From Effrenium voratum (Eukaryota; Sar; Dinophyceae; Suessiales; Symbiodiniaceae): 64,000 bases of DNA. The DNA lies in the NCBI GenBank assembly GCA_963377175.1, contig CAUJNA010001469.1, positions 911,001-975,000 on the forward strand. The letters run 5' to 3'. The position numbers were made by a program, and so were the translations under genes. Positions within the stretch are counted from its first letter, which is position 1. Each line of letters opens with the position of its first letter. Of the stretch, positions 25,801 to 37,900 are shown one piece after another. Under the pieces are notes generated by a model. It was not told the DNA's origin and searched no databases. It saw nothing but the letters and a program-made list of their open reading frames with translations.

Positions 25801-27377
25801 CGAAGGATCACTGCAAAAGTCCCTCCCGAGATTCGAGTATTCGAACTTTGTGCAGATTAACTTGGCACCCAAGACCCTCTTTGGGCGGAGCCCTTTTTGT
25901 GGCCCAAAGACCGAAGGGGAGCTTCCAGCTCGATTGCCTTGCAGCTGGCCAAGTTGGCCAAAGTTGGTTTGAACTTTCGCAGTGCCCCGAAAAAAGACAC
26001 CAACACAGAAGCTTGTCTTCCCGTGGGACGCTGAAAAGCCGGATCCTTGGCTTGGAATCGAGGATCAGCCAAAGGCCGGTTTTTGCAGGGTCTTGGAAGA
26101 TTAATGAAAGTCAAGAATTGAAACCTAGGGTAAGAAACCTGAAGGGCTACGATAGTGGCAGCTGAAAGCACTGGGTAGATGACCACTACTTTTCAGAGGG
26201 GTTTCCTCACTGAACAAATCCCAGTGAAAGGACTTCTGTTTTCGATGTGTTCTGTTCCCACTGATGGACTTGTGCCTATGCTCAGTGCTTCCAGTTACCA
26301 TCATGGTAGGCAAACCTTCAGGCTTCTTACCTCTAGGTTTTACCATGGATGGATACCCCTGATTACCAACTAGCGGCCTGCCAGGAAGCATTGGGATGCT
26401 TAAGCACTGTTGCTGCCCTTTGTTGGGCTCTTGCATTTTCCGCTTTCTGGCCAGCAAGTCGTCACGTTTTGCAGGTCGGATGAGTTTGGCTCAGACTTCC
26501 ATCGCTTCTGTGGGCTGGTACCTGGATCCATTCAACCTAAAGTGGCCAAGGGATGTTGCTTATAATATGGATACCCTTTGCCCAAAACACTGGACATACT
26601 TCAACTACTTGGGGATTTAGAGATTCATCTGCCACATTTGATGGTGTTCCCAGCGACGAAGTTCTTGGACCTTCAGGCTGCACCAGCAACCGAGTGCCGG
26701 ATGCCCTAAATATCGCAAAGGGAACAACGGGCCCCTATTTTGCCCTCTTCTTTTGACAGGTGTTTGGTTTCCTTGCAGTATCTAGGGCTTTTTGGGGGCT
26801 GGTTGCACTATTTTGGGCAACCACTCGCCCTCAAAAGAGAAACACATGGCCCCTGACAGGCACCCGATTTCTTGTAGGTTTGGGTTCACTAGGGGGCCAG
26901 GAAACGCGCTCACCAGGTCTTTCAGGCGTCAACGTTATCAGAGACTTCTTTGCCCAAGTGGCAAATTGATGAACAGAGCCATCACCCCCCAACTTGTCGG
27001 CTTTTTCCCATGTCCAAAATCCGCTTGGTGCCGTTCAAAAGGAAGTGCCTGCGGAGTGGGAACACATTTAGGTAGGTTTGAGCATTGAGCAAGCTGAGCA
27101 AAGACCTACGTTGCGAAAAGCTTCGTAGGTGTGGGGTACGTTGACTTTTGACCTCGGCGACCCGTGGGACCCTCGGCCAGCGCCAGGCCGGAGTTCTTCC
27201 CCGCGAGTCCGGAGGAGAGTGCCAGGGAGGCGACTGGAAAGGAGCAGAGAGTCTGATTTTGAGTTGATGGGAAGACCATGTTAGTGGTGAATTACATCTT
27301 ACTCTTTTTTTCTCCGAAGACCATTTTAGTGGTAAATGACCTCTTTGTTTCTTAGCACTCTGCTGAGTAAGTGAGTT

Positions 27378-27411
<34 letters not shown>

Positions 27412-28534
27412 GCAGAGCCAAAAAAGCGCATACCTCCGAACCAACAGACTGACACAAAAGCTGCCAACAGTTTGGTCATCTGAGAGACAATTGGTGTCCT
27501 GACGCGAACAAGTCCCAGATGCTTTCTTCGTCTCCGCAAAGACGAGAGGCGTCCAAAACACATCGACCTATGAATCTTAGGGAGCTACTTCACTCAAGTG
27601 GACACCCTGCATCAAATGTGTCCATTTCGGGTCCCGAGTTCTGATCTGACGACCCAATAGCCGAAGCTGTGGGCGGCCAAAGCGGGCCCATGTTCTATCC
27701 AGTTTTTGTATCCATTTACTTGTATGCGATATTCTGGCTACAAGGGAAACCATATAAACAGGGCCGCGTTTGGCGGGGGCTGGAGATGCTCGACGTTGGA
27801 AGTCGAGCCAGCTTGGCAGTTTGCCCTGATGTTGAACTCCCACCACGGAAGAAATCTGTTGGAATCGCGATTTGCAATAGTGATGCGCTGGCTTCGGGGA
27901 TCATAGTGGGAATATGGGATGCTGCTCTACTATCTTTAGTTTTTTCCCATGAGAGGTTGTGATAGGATGGAGAGAGAGATTACCCTTCTGCGTTTGCCTG
28001 CAAGCTGTTGATTGTTTGGTTTCTTCATTTTCTACACAAGACCATTCACAGGCGCACACACACACACATCCTTGGGGAATACTGAAATAGACCAATATGT
28101 GGATCGGTGTTTGTGTGTGTGGCGGCGTGGTAGGATTATTTTTATGACCCTGGCACTTAGTGGGGCAAACTTTCCTGGACCAATCGGGGCTATGGGGAGG
28201 AGCGTATCACTTATTGATCCCCTTAGTAAGGCCTTACTAAGCCCAGTGCTAGTTACCCCATCTGGTAGATAACGGAGGGAAGCCCTCATGTGGAACCCAG
28301 AGGTAAACATGCCTGGTTACTTGCGAATGGGGTTCAACTGGAACTTGCAAGGGCTATCAACATGGCCTCGGGATTTTTTGGGGGGAGCGCCCAAAAGCCG
28401 AGGTGCATGATTCAAGCTTCTGCGCTCGGCAGGTCAGCTTTCGGCAGGTCACCCTCTCCTTTGACACAGCCCTTTTGGAGGCGGCAGATTCACCGCCGTC
28501 GCTGGAAAGGGCCGAGGCGCGCATTCATTTTTGA
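13802..28534 (+). CDS. DUF6445-like (2-oxoglutarate oxygenase-fold-like) protein, about 10-11 exons
   Basis: The exons chain in phase: 13802-13840 (tentative first), 14954-15058, 16394-16463, 19796-19934, 20624-20734, 21353-21427, 23834-23924, 24382-24507, 24677-24711, 27187-27241 and 28448-28534 (TGA). Most donors are GC or GA; the tentative first is GTGAGT. Motifs come in the order I know from DUF6445 proteins: an N-terminal TLVIDNFF strand, KGSQTPYD, HIDWELAVVNIHL, GTAFYR, an acidic linker, KLNRLMIYSGHVWHSSFYP, and GRLMLQHGL. The HID pair and the later WHS histidine would suit a double-stranded beta-helix metal site, as in 2OG-Fe(II) oxygenases. The first exon reads MAPKAAALAALAV, which resembles a signal peptide or anchor. 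An alternative stop at 27254-27256 would end the protein two exons' worth earlier. The introns are long and full of family A-D repeats. The family call rests on motif memory; the function is unknown. Confidence 0.55.
14335..14420 (+). mobile_element. Family B inverted-repeat element
   Basis: An 86 bp element runs from ACTCACTTCCCGAGTTC to ACTCAGGAAGTGAGT; the ends are near-perfect inverted repeats of about 14 bp. The family core carries GACCATTTTAGTGG-like sequence and GGCCAATCC. Confidence 0.6.
14954..15058 (+). CDS. Exon of the DUF6445-like gene (N-terminal strand TLVIDNFF)
   Basis: This is a 35-codon exon in phase 0, after a TAG acceptor at 14952-14953 and ending at a GC donor at 15059 (alternative donors lie a few codons earlier). 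It carries SDVRQLNISGVDTLVIDNFF, like the first core strand of the DUF6445 family. Confidence 0.5.
17297..17313 (+). repeat. CA microsatellite
   Basis: About eight CA units inside a long stretch of C-rich, TAAACCC-like sequence (17155-17340), which also recalls degenerate telomere repeat on the minus strand. Confidence 0.4.
19676..19703 (+). repeat. CA microsatellite at the end of a family A copy
   Basis: GACACAGACACAGACACACA runs on into CACACAC. The run seems to have grown from the GACACA end of a family A element. Confidence 0.5.
20624..20734 (+). CDS. Exon of the DUF6445-like gene (HID...GTAFYR)
   Basis: A CTCCAG acceptor precedes 20624 and an AG|GC donor follows 20734. The exon encodes HIDWELAVVNIHLSAGF and, further on, GTAFYR. 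These are the metal-site-like and glycine-rich turn motifs of the family. Its split AG|G arginine codon joins in phase to both the 21353 exon and the 23834 exon, so the 21353-21427 block may be a cassette exon. Confidence 0.6.
20797..20928 (+). mobile_element. Family D inverted-repeat element
   Basis: The element runs from GGTTGACCCCGAAGTAATAA to GATCAATCTGGGGTCAACAT; the arms pair over about 25 bp. It lies just after exon 20624-20734. Confidence 0.5.
21353..21427 (+). CDS. Probable cassette or linker exon of the DUF6445-like gene
   Basis: A 75 bp block with AG|G acceptor and GC donor encodes a cysteine-containing acidic linker (KRGPGECVGEDLDQCLEDPI). It enters and leaves in the same phase, so it can be kept or skipped without a frameshift. 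Family members usually have a linker at this place, so I favour inclusion. Confidence 0.4.
22149..22242 (+). mobile_element. Family B element (diverged)
   Basis: The left end TCACTCCCTGAGTTCGTGG and right end CCGCTCAGCATGTGAGTC keep the inverted-repeat layout with substitutions. Confidence 0.4.
23129..23266 (+). CDS. Cysteine-rich exon-like island, ShKT-like C-terminal half
   Basis: After an acceptor CCGCAG|G an open block encodes CWRDPDTLRLCPKSCESC followed by another cysteine cluster (CSDVRKDCCLRC), and ends at a GT donor. The spacing C-x(9)-CPKSC-x2-C resembles the end of an ShKT domain. Algal prolyl-4-hydroxylase-type oxygenases often carry ShKT domains, which makes its position inside the intron of an oxygenase-like gene suggestive. 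However, its phase (2-nt lead, phase 1 out) does not join the flanking exons. It may be a relic, an alternative exon or chance. No function is asserted. Confidence 0.35.
23834..24507 (+). CDS. Exons of the DUF6445-like gene (NRLMIYSG...WHS and GRLMLQ)
   Basis: Exon 23834-23924 encodes FELVHVEPFKLNRLMIYSG then HVWHSSFYPLP and ends at a GC donor. Exon 24382-24507 begins in phase 0 with VDHPRMGRLMLQHGLN and ends AAG|GC. The pair matches the C-terminal half of the family domain. The intron between them (23925-24381) contains short G-rich and A-rich stretches only. Confidence 0.6.
24677..24711 (+). CDS. Small exon candidate of the DUF6445-like gene
   Basis: This is a 35 bp block with acceptor CCAG|G and donor AG|GC, phase 0 in and phase 2 out, encoding AQVDCSVQTEA. 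It joins in phase to 24382-24507 upstream and 27187 downstream. Its small size limits confidence. Confidence 0.3.
25503..25599 (+). mobile_element. Family B inverted-repeat element
   Basis: The element runs from CACTGAGTTCCTGGACT to CACTCAGGAAGTGAG, with core GGGAAGACCATTTTAGCGG. It lies in an intron of the DUF6445-like gene. Confidence 0.55.
26283..26395 (+). mobile_element. Family C inverted-repeat element
   Basis: The element runs from CAGTGCTTCCAGTTACC to CCAGGAAGCATTGGG, with internal TTACCTCTAGGTTTTACC. Its arms pair over about 35 bp with mismatches. Confidence 0.55.
27187..28534 (+). CDS. Candidate terminal exons of the DUF6445-like gene
   Basis: Exon 27187-27241 (AG|G acceptor, AAG|GA donor) encodes PEFFPASPEESAREATGK. 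Exon 28448-28534 follows in phase 0, encodes VTLSFDTALLEAADSPPSL and ends with TGA. If the GA donor is not used, translation would stop at 27254-27256. The intron between them carries a GA microsatellite, family B sequence and a family D-like element. Confidence 0.35.
27379..27410 (+). repeat. GA microsatellite
   Basis: About fifteen GA units, next to a family B copy. Confidence 0.6.
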
Positions 28535-31500
28535 TTCGACCGCTGTTGAGACGGGGAGTTTCAGTAGCATCTAGGGTCATGAATGGGGAGGTGTCCGTAA
28601 ATACCACAGAAGCCCAAAAAGCATAGGGCACATGAAGGGTACATGCAGCCATATTTGCCAGGGGGGAGGCCGCTGGATTGCCTTGTTTCCCCTTAAAGCC
28701 ATCCCCTGTCATTAAAAGGCATCGAGGGATGCATCAGGGCTGGAATCTCGTGTTGGTCGAGGTTCACTAAATGTGGACCAGAATCAAACATTTGTTTATT
28801 GTTTGGAGACCAAATCAGAAGAGTTTGGAGATCCCAAGAAACACTTCGGTACGGGCGCATTTTCGACCCTCGGCCGAGGCTTACCACACGAGACGAAGGA
28901 CCATACAATGGACCATACAAACCAAGCAACCCGTCACTCAATTCAGTGTCCGTCAAGCTGGTGGTGGGTGCGGAATTCGGGTGTTCGGTTTCCCTTTTTG
29001 GTTCTTCTTACGGTTCCTGATTTGCGCACGTTTGAACAACGATGCCCAAGTCGCCTAAAGGAAAACCACAGGTGGTGGTTTAAAGCATGGTGTCTTAACT
29101 CACTCCTTCATATTCGTTGTAACGAAAAGTTCTGACTTGTTCAGGACCATCCACGCAGGAAGCCAGGTAAACCCAACCCAGGTTTTCCTCGGTGGCTTTC
29201 CTATTGTCGTCGCAGGTTCATCCAGAGCAGGCAAATCCTGAGCAGCAGGCTGGGGACGACAGACAAGCTTGTGCCGGATGCAGGGGTCAGTGCTGGGGTC
29301 TCTTCACAACTGTGCATATACATATATTTTTAAAGCTAGACTAAGTATGCCTCCTGTGACACTTGTGCACCAATATTGTTGTTCTTCAGTTGTGTTGTGC
29401 CTTTGTGAAGTTTTTTCCGACCCAAGCCAGGAAACCCCGAATGGCCGACAGTTCAAACTCTTTGCGCTGTGCCGGATTCAGCTTTGTCCAGTTCGTTGAA
29501 AGCACCGGCCCTTTCGGGTGACCCGAGATGGTTCTAAGCTAAGACATGGATAGGATGCTACACTACACACATCGTTGTATGGCGCAAGTGATCAGAACCC
29601 GTTTAATAGAGCTTTGGCTCCTTCCAGGAGGCCAGGAGGCCAGGAGGGGGCTGATTGCTTCCACAAGCCCAACCCTGGTTGGACATAAACCCTCATTTGC
29701 GAAGACGGACTACCGGCGCGGTATTGGGTGGGCTGTACCTGCCGGCTTTGCGGGTTGGTGGGTCTCGGTTTTGGGTAGGCCCTTATCGGTTTCTGCTGCT
29801 GATATCGTCGGTTGCTGATGCACGTGGTGCACAACACACATTTCGTTTATGTCTTACTCGTCTGCCCACCTGGGCTTGTTTCTTTGTACACCTTCCGAGT
29901 CTAGTGTTTCCCTTGGGCCAGGGTCTGAGTGTTTCAGACCTTCAGCGGATCCCAAACAAGGAGGTGAACTACTTGCTCAACGCTAGCCCTCCCAAAAAAG
30001 CTACCTTGGTTTCAGGGAGCAAGCACACCTGTTTCCCATGGAAATCGGCGGGTCTGGGCAAAACCGTCCCTTGGGCGCGAAAAAGCGGGGACCTCCAATG
30101 ACTGGTGTGAACCCGAACCCCCCCCAAAAAGCCTCTTGGAAACGCAATCAAATTAATTACTCCATCTGGTGTCGTTCACCAGATGGGAACCTTACCCTTT
30201 GGCTTCCTTTAAACACCTTTGATGGACTTTCCCATTCTTTCCAGGGATCCTTCTTCTAGGAAACCACCAAAGACCAGAAATGGCTGGTTTTGGAAGAGAA
30301 CGATGGCTGAAACGCATGGAAAAGGAATCAACCCCTAGAACCAAAGGTGGTCGCCACCTTCATATCGAGGCGCGCCGGCGCAGCTCCCGCGCCCGGCCCA
30401 CGCACGCTCGGGGACCTGAAGTGAAATCGTGTCTTCGGTCGCCGAGTCGCCTGGGCGAAGGTTTTTGGGTGTTTGAAGCAGCGGCCTGGGTGCCTGGCTG
30501 AGGGTCAAACAAAAGTATCGGCGCCGAAATGGGACTCTGGTAAATGGAACCAAGGACTGAAACCTGCGCTTGTGGTTTAATGTTGACCCATACCGACGTC
30601 AAACAGCCCGTTTTGGGCCAACCGGCAAGTGAGTTTTACTCGGTAGGGATGATGTTGCTACCCTGTACCTCCTAAGGATGTAACATTGGGTGAAAGTCGC
30701 TGGCAGTTGATCAGCCTATTGGTTCAATCATCTCCTGCACTTTAAACGGAATTTTGCCGTCCAATCACTCAGACCCTGAGACCAGAACCATGATGATCCT
30801 GATCCAATATCCACTCGTAGCCGTGTGCGAGGGTGATAACAGGAGATGGGTCTTGAAGATCCAAAGCCCGAGGTACAGTAGATTCTTAGACCATTACCCA
30901 GACACCCCAACTACCCCAGAAGGATGTCATGTTTTTTTGCACGTTTCGGATGGCCACTGCGTTTGACGAGTTGATCATCGGATTGGCCAACCTTCGAGCC
31001 CGTGGATTCTTCCTGTTTGCTTTTCCGCTACAGTCGGCTAACAGGTATTCTCCTCTAGGCACATTTGGTTTGCAGGCCTTGCAGGTGAAGAGGTGCTCCG
31101 TTTGGGGGGGAATTTGAATGACTCTTGTGATTGGTTATGTCTGGGATTCCATTCCCGAAAGGTGGTGCTCAACCCCCCAGCTAAAAATCCACACCACCAA
31201 GCAGCCCTTGTCTTAAGTCTTAAGAATAGTTTATATCATGTTTCTCCCTCTTGGTGTTAAAGGGAACCTACTACTGGATATGAAGTTTCCGGGGGCCGAA
31301 ACCTGCTTGTTCTCAACAGGGAATCAAGAAGTTGGGGAATGAACCTTGTTTTGGGTGCCCTCATTCCCTGCTGAGCACCGAGGCAGAGTCCAGGCCACTT
31401 TCCTTTGAGCCAGAGTGGCACGAGGCGGGAGTGGGGGTTCACCCATGGCTCACTCCTGTTTCGTTCCGTTTCGGACGTTGGGCACTTTTTGGTTTGGGCC

Positions 31501-33316
31501 ATTTTGGTGGTAAACAAGAAGTCTGGTACTTTTCTCTGAGCAAGCTACAATCTACTCAGGAAGTGAGTTGGAGGTAGACTTGGAGCGGGTCAACCCCTGT
31601 TGCTCAGAACCTCAAAGTGAGGAAACATGGGCAATTGTCCACATAACCAGAAGGGAGAATATAGAGAAATCAGCTTTTCTACAATTGTTGTTTTGGGGGA
31701 AGAACCAATTACCCTCCCTCAGCACTTGCTGCAAGGTGCCTCTGGAAACACAATTCATCTTCGCCGGGGGTATGGGCTATCCAATTGCCCTCTTTCATGG
31801 GTGCTTTAAAAGCAGCCGCTTGGTTCCAAAGTTCGCACCAGTTCGGATGAATGGACCCTATTCACATTGGGCTAAACCACCAATGACGAATTGCGCGAAG
31901 TTGATTTCGTCCTCCCACAATAATGTCCGTCTAAGGGGCCAATGGGGAGAAGGGGGCCGACGTGGCTGTTCTGCGATCTGGGATTGTCTCAGAATAGGGG
32001 TACCCCTAACATGGTTGTTTGCCTTGTGTCTTTCTTTGAACCAACCTCCAAATTGGTACCCTCAAAACAAGAGGCTTTGTTTTGAGTAAGAATGATGGGA
32101 CTTTCAATAGGGGTGGGGTGTTTGGAGACACAGGAAAAAGTTGCCGAGGCCACCTTTGCTCACGACGCGGACGAGCGAGCAGTTGCAGGCGCGAAGTCAG
32201 CACCCTGCAACCACTGTGGGTTTTCGACAAGAAATGGTCTACCTCAAAAGGGCTCCCTTTTTGTTCACCGGGGTCGCTGAACTGTGAAGGCGCAAGCCTT
32301 CTGGGGAGTCCGGGTGTACGGGGGTCGCCTTATGGACTCATGTTCTGAGACCTTGCAGCTGGTGCGTTCACTTTTTGTTCGGAGACAGATCCTTGTCGGG
32401 AGCCTCACGTTTAAGAGGTTGGCAGACATGAATCGGGCTCCGCCCAAATGTTGGTGTGCACCATTTGGGGTCAGGGATCCATTCAAAATGTTCACTTATC
32501 AGGGTTGTGATGTTTTTATTTGTATTCGACTGAGATGTCAGGGGTTTCTTTTTTGGCGTTTGGTTGGTGGCTTGGCTGCTTGTTTGCTTGCTTTCCTTCT
32601 TGTCTGATTGATGGCCTGACTGCTGCCGGCGTGCTCGCTTGCCCGCTCGCTCGCTTGCTTGCTTGCTTGCTTGGTTGGGTGGTTCAGGGGTCGATTCATT
32701 TCGGAAGCATTTATTCAATATTGGCGTTTGTGTTGCTGGCAGGGACTCATTATGCCCTTCATTAAACAATGTTGCCTATTGGGTGATTTGGCTGGTTGTT
32801 GCTGGATCTTTCGCTAGATTTACCAGGGAGCCTCTGGTGAATGCTATGTTAGTGGGGGGGAGATGTCGAAGACCCTGTTCCACTACCTGGGACGGCTCAA
32901 AAGCTCCCGACCTTCCGCCCCCTTTTGGCCTCAAAAACGGCCATGGGAGGGCCTCCCCTTGGGTGTTCAGCGGCCTCCCACCCACCGAGTGGTTTTCCTT
33001 CGGGCCGTGCGGAGGTGAACCGGACGCAGCGGATGCAGACTGCTCCTGGGCCTGAGGGGGGGCGGGTTGGGGGCAGGGGTCAAAGTCGTGGCCACCGCAA
33101 TAAGCGCACTGAGTTTGCCAGGGAATTACTTCAAAGCCAAAAGTCATCCTAGGGGAATGAATCGGAATGAAGTCATCCTTTGTATTAGGGGCAGGGAGGG
33201 CGGCGCTTGTTTTTTGGGGGGAAGGGATAAGAGGGGGAAGAGGGTGAAATGCACATTGAAAGGGACCGCGCCCCGAGGCCCTCGTCAAAACTCAGCTGAT
33301 CCATGTTCAGACTCAG
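28535..33316. other. Gene-poor stretch with three exon candidates
   Basis: Three + strand blocks have dinoflagellate-style borders: 29216-29248 (VHPEQANPEQQ), 30370-30460 (basic, Ser/Arg-rich) and 32149-32188 (starts ATFAHDADERAVA). They could be 5' exons of the next gene, but their phases allow more than one reading. Other content is family B at 31455-31568, family A at about 31990-32076, and a GCTTG-like tandem run at 32637-32680. A minus-strand CX2CX2HX4C pattern (near 33070-33110) was too weak to call. Confidence 0.3.
31455..31568 (+). mobile_element. Family B element
   Basis: The right end CTACTCAGGAAGTGAGTTG and core CCATTTTGGTGGTAAAC are clear. The left end is diverged. Confidence 0.45.
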
Positions 33317-34887
33317 GTTTTGATGAGCTGCCAGCATCAAAGCTGGAAGCCACTGGCGACGGATTGGACCTTTGTGAAACCTTACTTGAAGGCGGGCGAT
33401 GGGTGGAGACACGCGGCCGTGGTCAAAAAGAGTTTACTTGCAAGCTGGCAGGTACTCGAATTTAGACAGTAGTACGGGTTTCTATTTGGGGGACCATGAC
33501 CATAATAAGCCACGCATGGCACATGTGGGTGCAATTCTGTTTGGCAACCGGCTAGTTTGAGGCATACTCGCTCTATATTCATTGTATATCCCAGAGTAGG
33601 TATTTTTTTCTTTTCCAGCTTTGCCGGGTGGTTTTATGAGTGGACGACCCGATGGGCGCAGGGGATGGGTCTGTTGGTCAGTGTTGTTCCTAAACATGAA
33701 AGCTATGGGGTATCTGCCCAGATCTCTCTGAAGGGGTCCGGAGCGGCTCTGCCGGGGTGGATACCGCCTGGGCTTTTGTTTCAACTGGAAGTACTCCCGG
33801 AGCCTCCCTGGAAACTGCCGATCGGAACCGCCCCATGGCTTCGCCAAGACCCAGCTGTGGCTTTTGGGGAACAACACAGCAGCGCCACAGACAGAAGGAG
33901 GGGTTGCGACCTTGGGCCCTGCCGCTGAGTCACCGATGTTCGATGAACTCATATTTGTGAGGTTGAGTCAAAACTGCCATTTGGGTGTGCGTTCTTCTTC
34001 GTGCTTGGCACAATTATCAGCTTGGTTCAAAGGGAACCAAAATCCATTGTTCGGTTCCGAATCCCTTTTTTTGACTCATACCCGCTGAGTTTATTAAACC
34101 ATGATTTAACCACCTTTGGGTATGTCTAATTTTGAGGGTACCTTTTTGAGCGGTTTTAAAGGAACCCCAAAAGGACAACCACTCATTTAGGGCGGTCCCC
34201 TGAAAAATGACACCCATTTCGCGGGAAATTCAACCCCACGACCCCACTTGTCGCGAGGACCTGGAAGCTCGATGCCCACAACGTTGGACAGAGGCGGGAC
34301 CACCTCCCTCCAGCCCCAAACTTGGCTTTGACCAAATCGCCCCGTCACGAGCTGTGGGCAAAAAAACGGCTTTTCCAAAGTAAGCCTACAGAAGGCTTTA
34401 TTATCATGGCACCCCAAAAACCCACTCCCCCGCCAGGGTCACATGCGCCGGAGCCGGCCAGCTGTGCCCTTAGAGGGTTCCGTGGCTCTGTTGCCCAGCT
34501 GGACTTTCAGCTTGGATGGGGGCCTAGTGGCTCGTGAGTGGTTCTGGAAAGGTGTGAGCGCTGGGGAAGCACAAAACGGGTACGGTGAAACATCTCACAA
34601 TGGCCCTCATGTCAACTTGGGATTAATCCGGACTCTACTTGTCAAGGACCTCCTCCCCGAAAAACACTGAATAAACAAATAATTGTGTATGTCCTTTGTA
34701 TGAAAGGGAGCCACCGCTGGTTGGTACGGTCCCGATTCATCCCAAGTTATCATTAGCAACAAGGGCTTAGTGTCAGTTTCTGGTGGTATTGTCGATTACT
34801 TCATATGGTGTCTGTATTTTGTAGAGGACCCCAAAACGGTGGTTTTCTGTCGGTTTCACTTTCAATCCAGAAACAAGGGGACCCTCG

Positions 34888-34918
<31 letters not shown>

Positions 34919-37900
34919 TGATAATAATAATAAACACATATGGGTGTGTGTTTGTTCAAGGTAGCCTTTGACTTGATCAAAAGGGAAACACAGAAATGTT
35001 CCCCCCCTATTTTCCGAGAAGGGGCAACGGTCAACTTTTTACTGACATCGGGATGACGTGGGGGCCGCCACAAGGAAATGAGGGCACCAACAACCGATGT
35101 CATAGGGTAGCTACAGGGTTGGGCTGACTTTGGAGCTTGAGGAAAGCCAAGGCTTGAAGGTGACTCGGGGGAATTTTCATTTTGGATGTGTGTGAATTAT
35201 AGGCAGGATTTCCTCAAAAGTTATGAAAGCTGAAAGCTTGGTTTCATTCTGTTCAACTTGTTGTTTGTTCTTTTTCAGGCACCAGAGTTTGGCAGGGAAA
35301 AGTTGCTCACTTGAGGCCGGCGGCATGTGCGCCGCGGCACGGCGCCGCATGCGCGGATCCAACTGGAGGAGGTGCCGAACCAAGATGATCCATGCTGGTC
35401 TCATCATTCAGAGTTTCATTCACGGATCCCTTCATTTTGTTTTGGACCTCCAAACAATCGCAGTTTCAAAGGAATCCAAAAGTAAGAATTGCAACAGTTG
35501 AAGGGGAAATCCAGTGACCCCTGAGACTTTCTAATTTTCTCCGGATCACCCTTTAGATGGTTTTAAAGGGACACCAAAAGCGAACCAATTAATTAGTTTG
35601 GGAGCCCCTGGGTTGTAAGACAATCGCATCTTTTCCCCATGTGGTTTTAACATCACTCGCCAATTAGCAGGGAGTATTACCAGTTTGGCCCTTTTACAGT
35701 GAGTTTTCTGGGTGTTTACTGGGGGAAATACAGGGAGCCCTGTCATTCTACTCTCATGAGGGTCTCCAAGCCACGGGGCAGAATATCCCAAACTCCGTCA
35801 TTTGGGTGTCGTTGAGGGTACCCTGTTTTGGATGGCCTTTCGAAACCAACAGTGCACCGCAGCCCGTTTTTGGGGTTCCAAGTCCAAATGCCCCATTCGG
35901 TCGGACGATTTTGAATGACCCACCGGTCTTTGGTTGCAAGCCCCGTTTTGGTTTCAAGGGGAACTTCAAGAGGAAAACGGCTCAATTGTTGGGGTCCCCT
36001 AAAAGGCACATTCCCAAATCGAAGTCAACAAGGAGCTTCGGATTTGGACAGAAACGGGTCCCCCTTTGTGCCAAGGATTATCTTGAAAACGTGGTGCTTT
36101 TTGTTCGAGTTATTCCTCCAAAAGCAAGCTTACTTTAATTCGCAACCAACAGGTGAGATTTTACAGCTACCAAAAGGGGAAACATGGTCATACCCTCATA
36201 CGTTATTTTGCTCGGGTCGTGGATTTTGACAGTTTCGTTTAAACCTGGAGCACCCTTCGTTACCTAAATTTCTGCCCTTAGCCCAGACGTATTGCAAAGC
36301 CAAGGGTCGTCACCAAAATGTGGTAAACGTACACTTTTTCCTGCTTCGAGCGTATTTCCCGAAACCGGGCCGGTCGGTCCTCCGAGATGATCGGTCGCTG
36401 AAAGGAGCGAGCAGAAATCAAAGTGCAAAACGAGCGCAAATATCCTCAACGAGCGCACATATCCGCAAACGAGGGCATTATACAAAAAAAACAACGTAAC
36501 AATGACCGCCTTCCTCTAGATGGAATAAGGTGATTTGATCGAGCATTTTGTTCAGGGATCGCGCGCTTTTTTGGGGGGTCTTCGAGCGCGTTTTTCTCGT
36601 ACCTAACAAAGGCACGTTGGGTGCCTCAGGAAGACAAGCATGTTGAACATGGATTTAGGTTGTCAGTTTCTACCCGTGCTTTGTTCAAAGTCAGATGGTC
36701 CTTGTCGTGCCCCACTACGAATTAAGGATAGGGGAAAGGTGATCCATCCCCGGATTTTGACAATCGCTTTTTGACACTCTGGTCATGGGCATGGGAAATC
36801 AATTACTTTGGCATTGCAAGCAATGTTTGCCACAACACAAACACGGGTCAGTTGCCATCAAGGCTTGATACCACGGTTTTTCCATTTTGTTTGAGAATCT
36901 GAAATGAACCAACTAGACATGGAAGGATGTCCTTTGCCAACAAAGCCGGAGTTTGTGTTTCCGCCCCACGCAGGAATTAGCTGACCAGTCAGCTGGAGTT
37001 TAAGTCGCCACTTGTGAGCCTAGTGCATGTCCGAAGTGCAAAAGGGGGGTTGAACCCCCACGAAAAGTTGGGGCACCCTGGTGAAACTGACCCAGGGCTT
37101 CTGCTTAGATCCGGGCTTCCCATTACGAGGTTGGCGCTGCCCCGCAAAGTGCAAGGCGGGGGAGGCAATGGCTTGACGCGTAGCTCTAAAATGATGTTGG
37201 TTTCTTTTGGTTTCCCTTTAAATGTAAAAGAAAGGTACTCTTAAAAAAGGGACAGCCATATGGTGGAAAGTTGGGTTCGGGTTGCCACTTCCTGTGACCT
37301 TGCCTTGGGGATGCCAGACGGGCAGCCTGGTCAGTCATTCAAGATTGCTGTGTATTGGACAGGCGAGCCAGGGCAATCGAATTAATCGGTTGGGAGCTGA
37401 GTCAACCACCGCAAGGTAACCGGTTGCAGTTACCACTGTAGTGGGTAACCAGGATATTCCATGCAAAGGCATCGCCAGGGTTGAAAAAGACATCCATAGC
37501 CATCGCGAGAGGGGTCCAAGGAGATGCGGCTACAAGTTAAGTTGAGCTCACCGGCAGAGTCGTCAGTTACTAAGACTAATTAACCTTCGGCCCCCTTGGA
37601 TAAGGTTTCATATTTTTGTCGGTTCGTTCTTTCCAACTTTCGACTTGTAGGTGTCACCCTGAAGAAACATGAGTCGCAAACAAATAACCTTCCACGTGGT
37701 CAGGCCTAAATTCAATCCTGGTTCCACAAGATCCATGGAATGTGGATTTTGGTCGATTTTCACAGGGCAACCAACCAGCATGAAACCGTGGCCGGTCCTC
37801 ATCAAAATGTAATATTGGGACAGGCGCAAGGCCATCAGCGAGACGCGCTCTATGTGGACCTGTTCACGGGCTCGTCTGAAGCGGCACGCACCGCATGGAA

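Larger units (their letters stand above)
24712..27186. other. Long intron with repeats
   Basis: This stretch within the DUF6445-like gene holds a family B element (25503-25599) and a well-preserved family C element (26283-26395). I see no further exon I would defend. Confidence 0.4.

Noticed and set aside
32776..33288. Minus-strand frame with a CX2CX2HX4C pattern, as in retroelement gag zinc knuckles
   Set aside because: The spacing differs from the standard CX2CX4HX4C knuckle, and no reverse transcriptase, integrase or LTR is nearby.
33482..33952. 156-codon minus-strand open frame
   Set aside because: The + strand exon 33855-33956 explains the coding-like composition, and no motif is visible on the minus strand.
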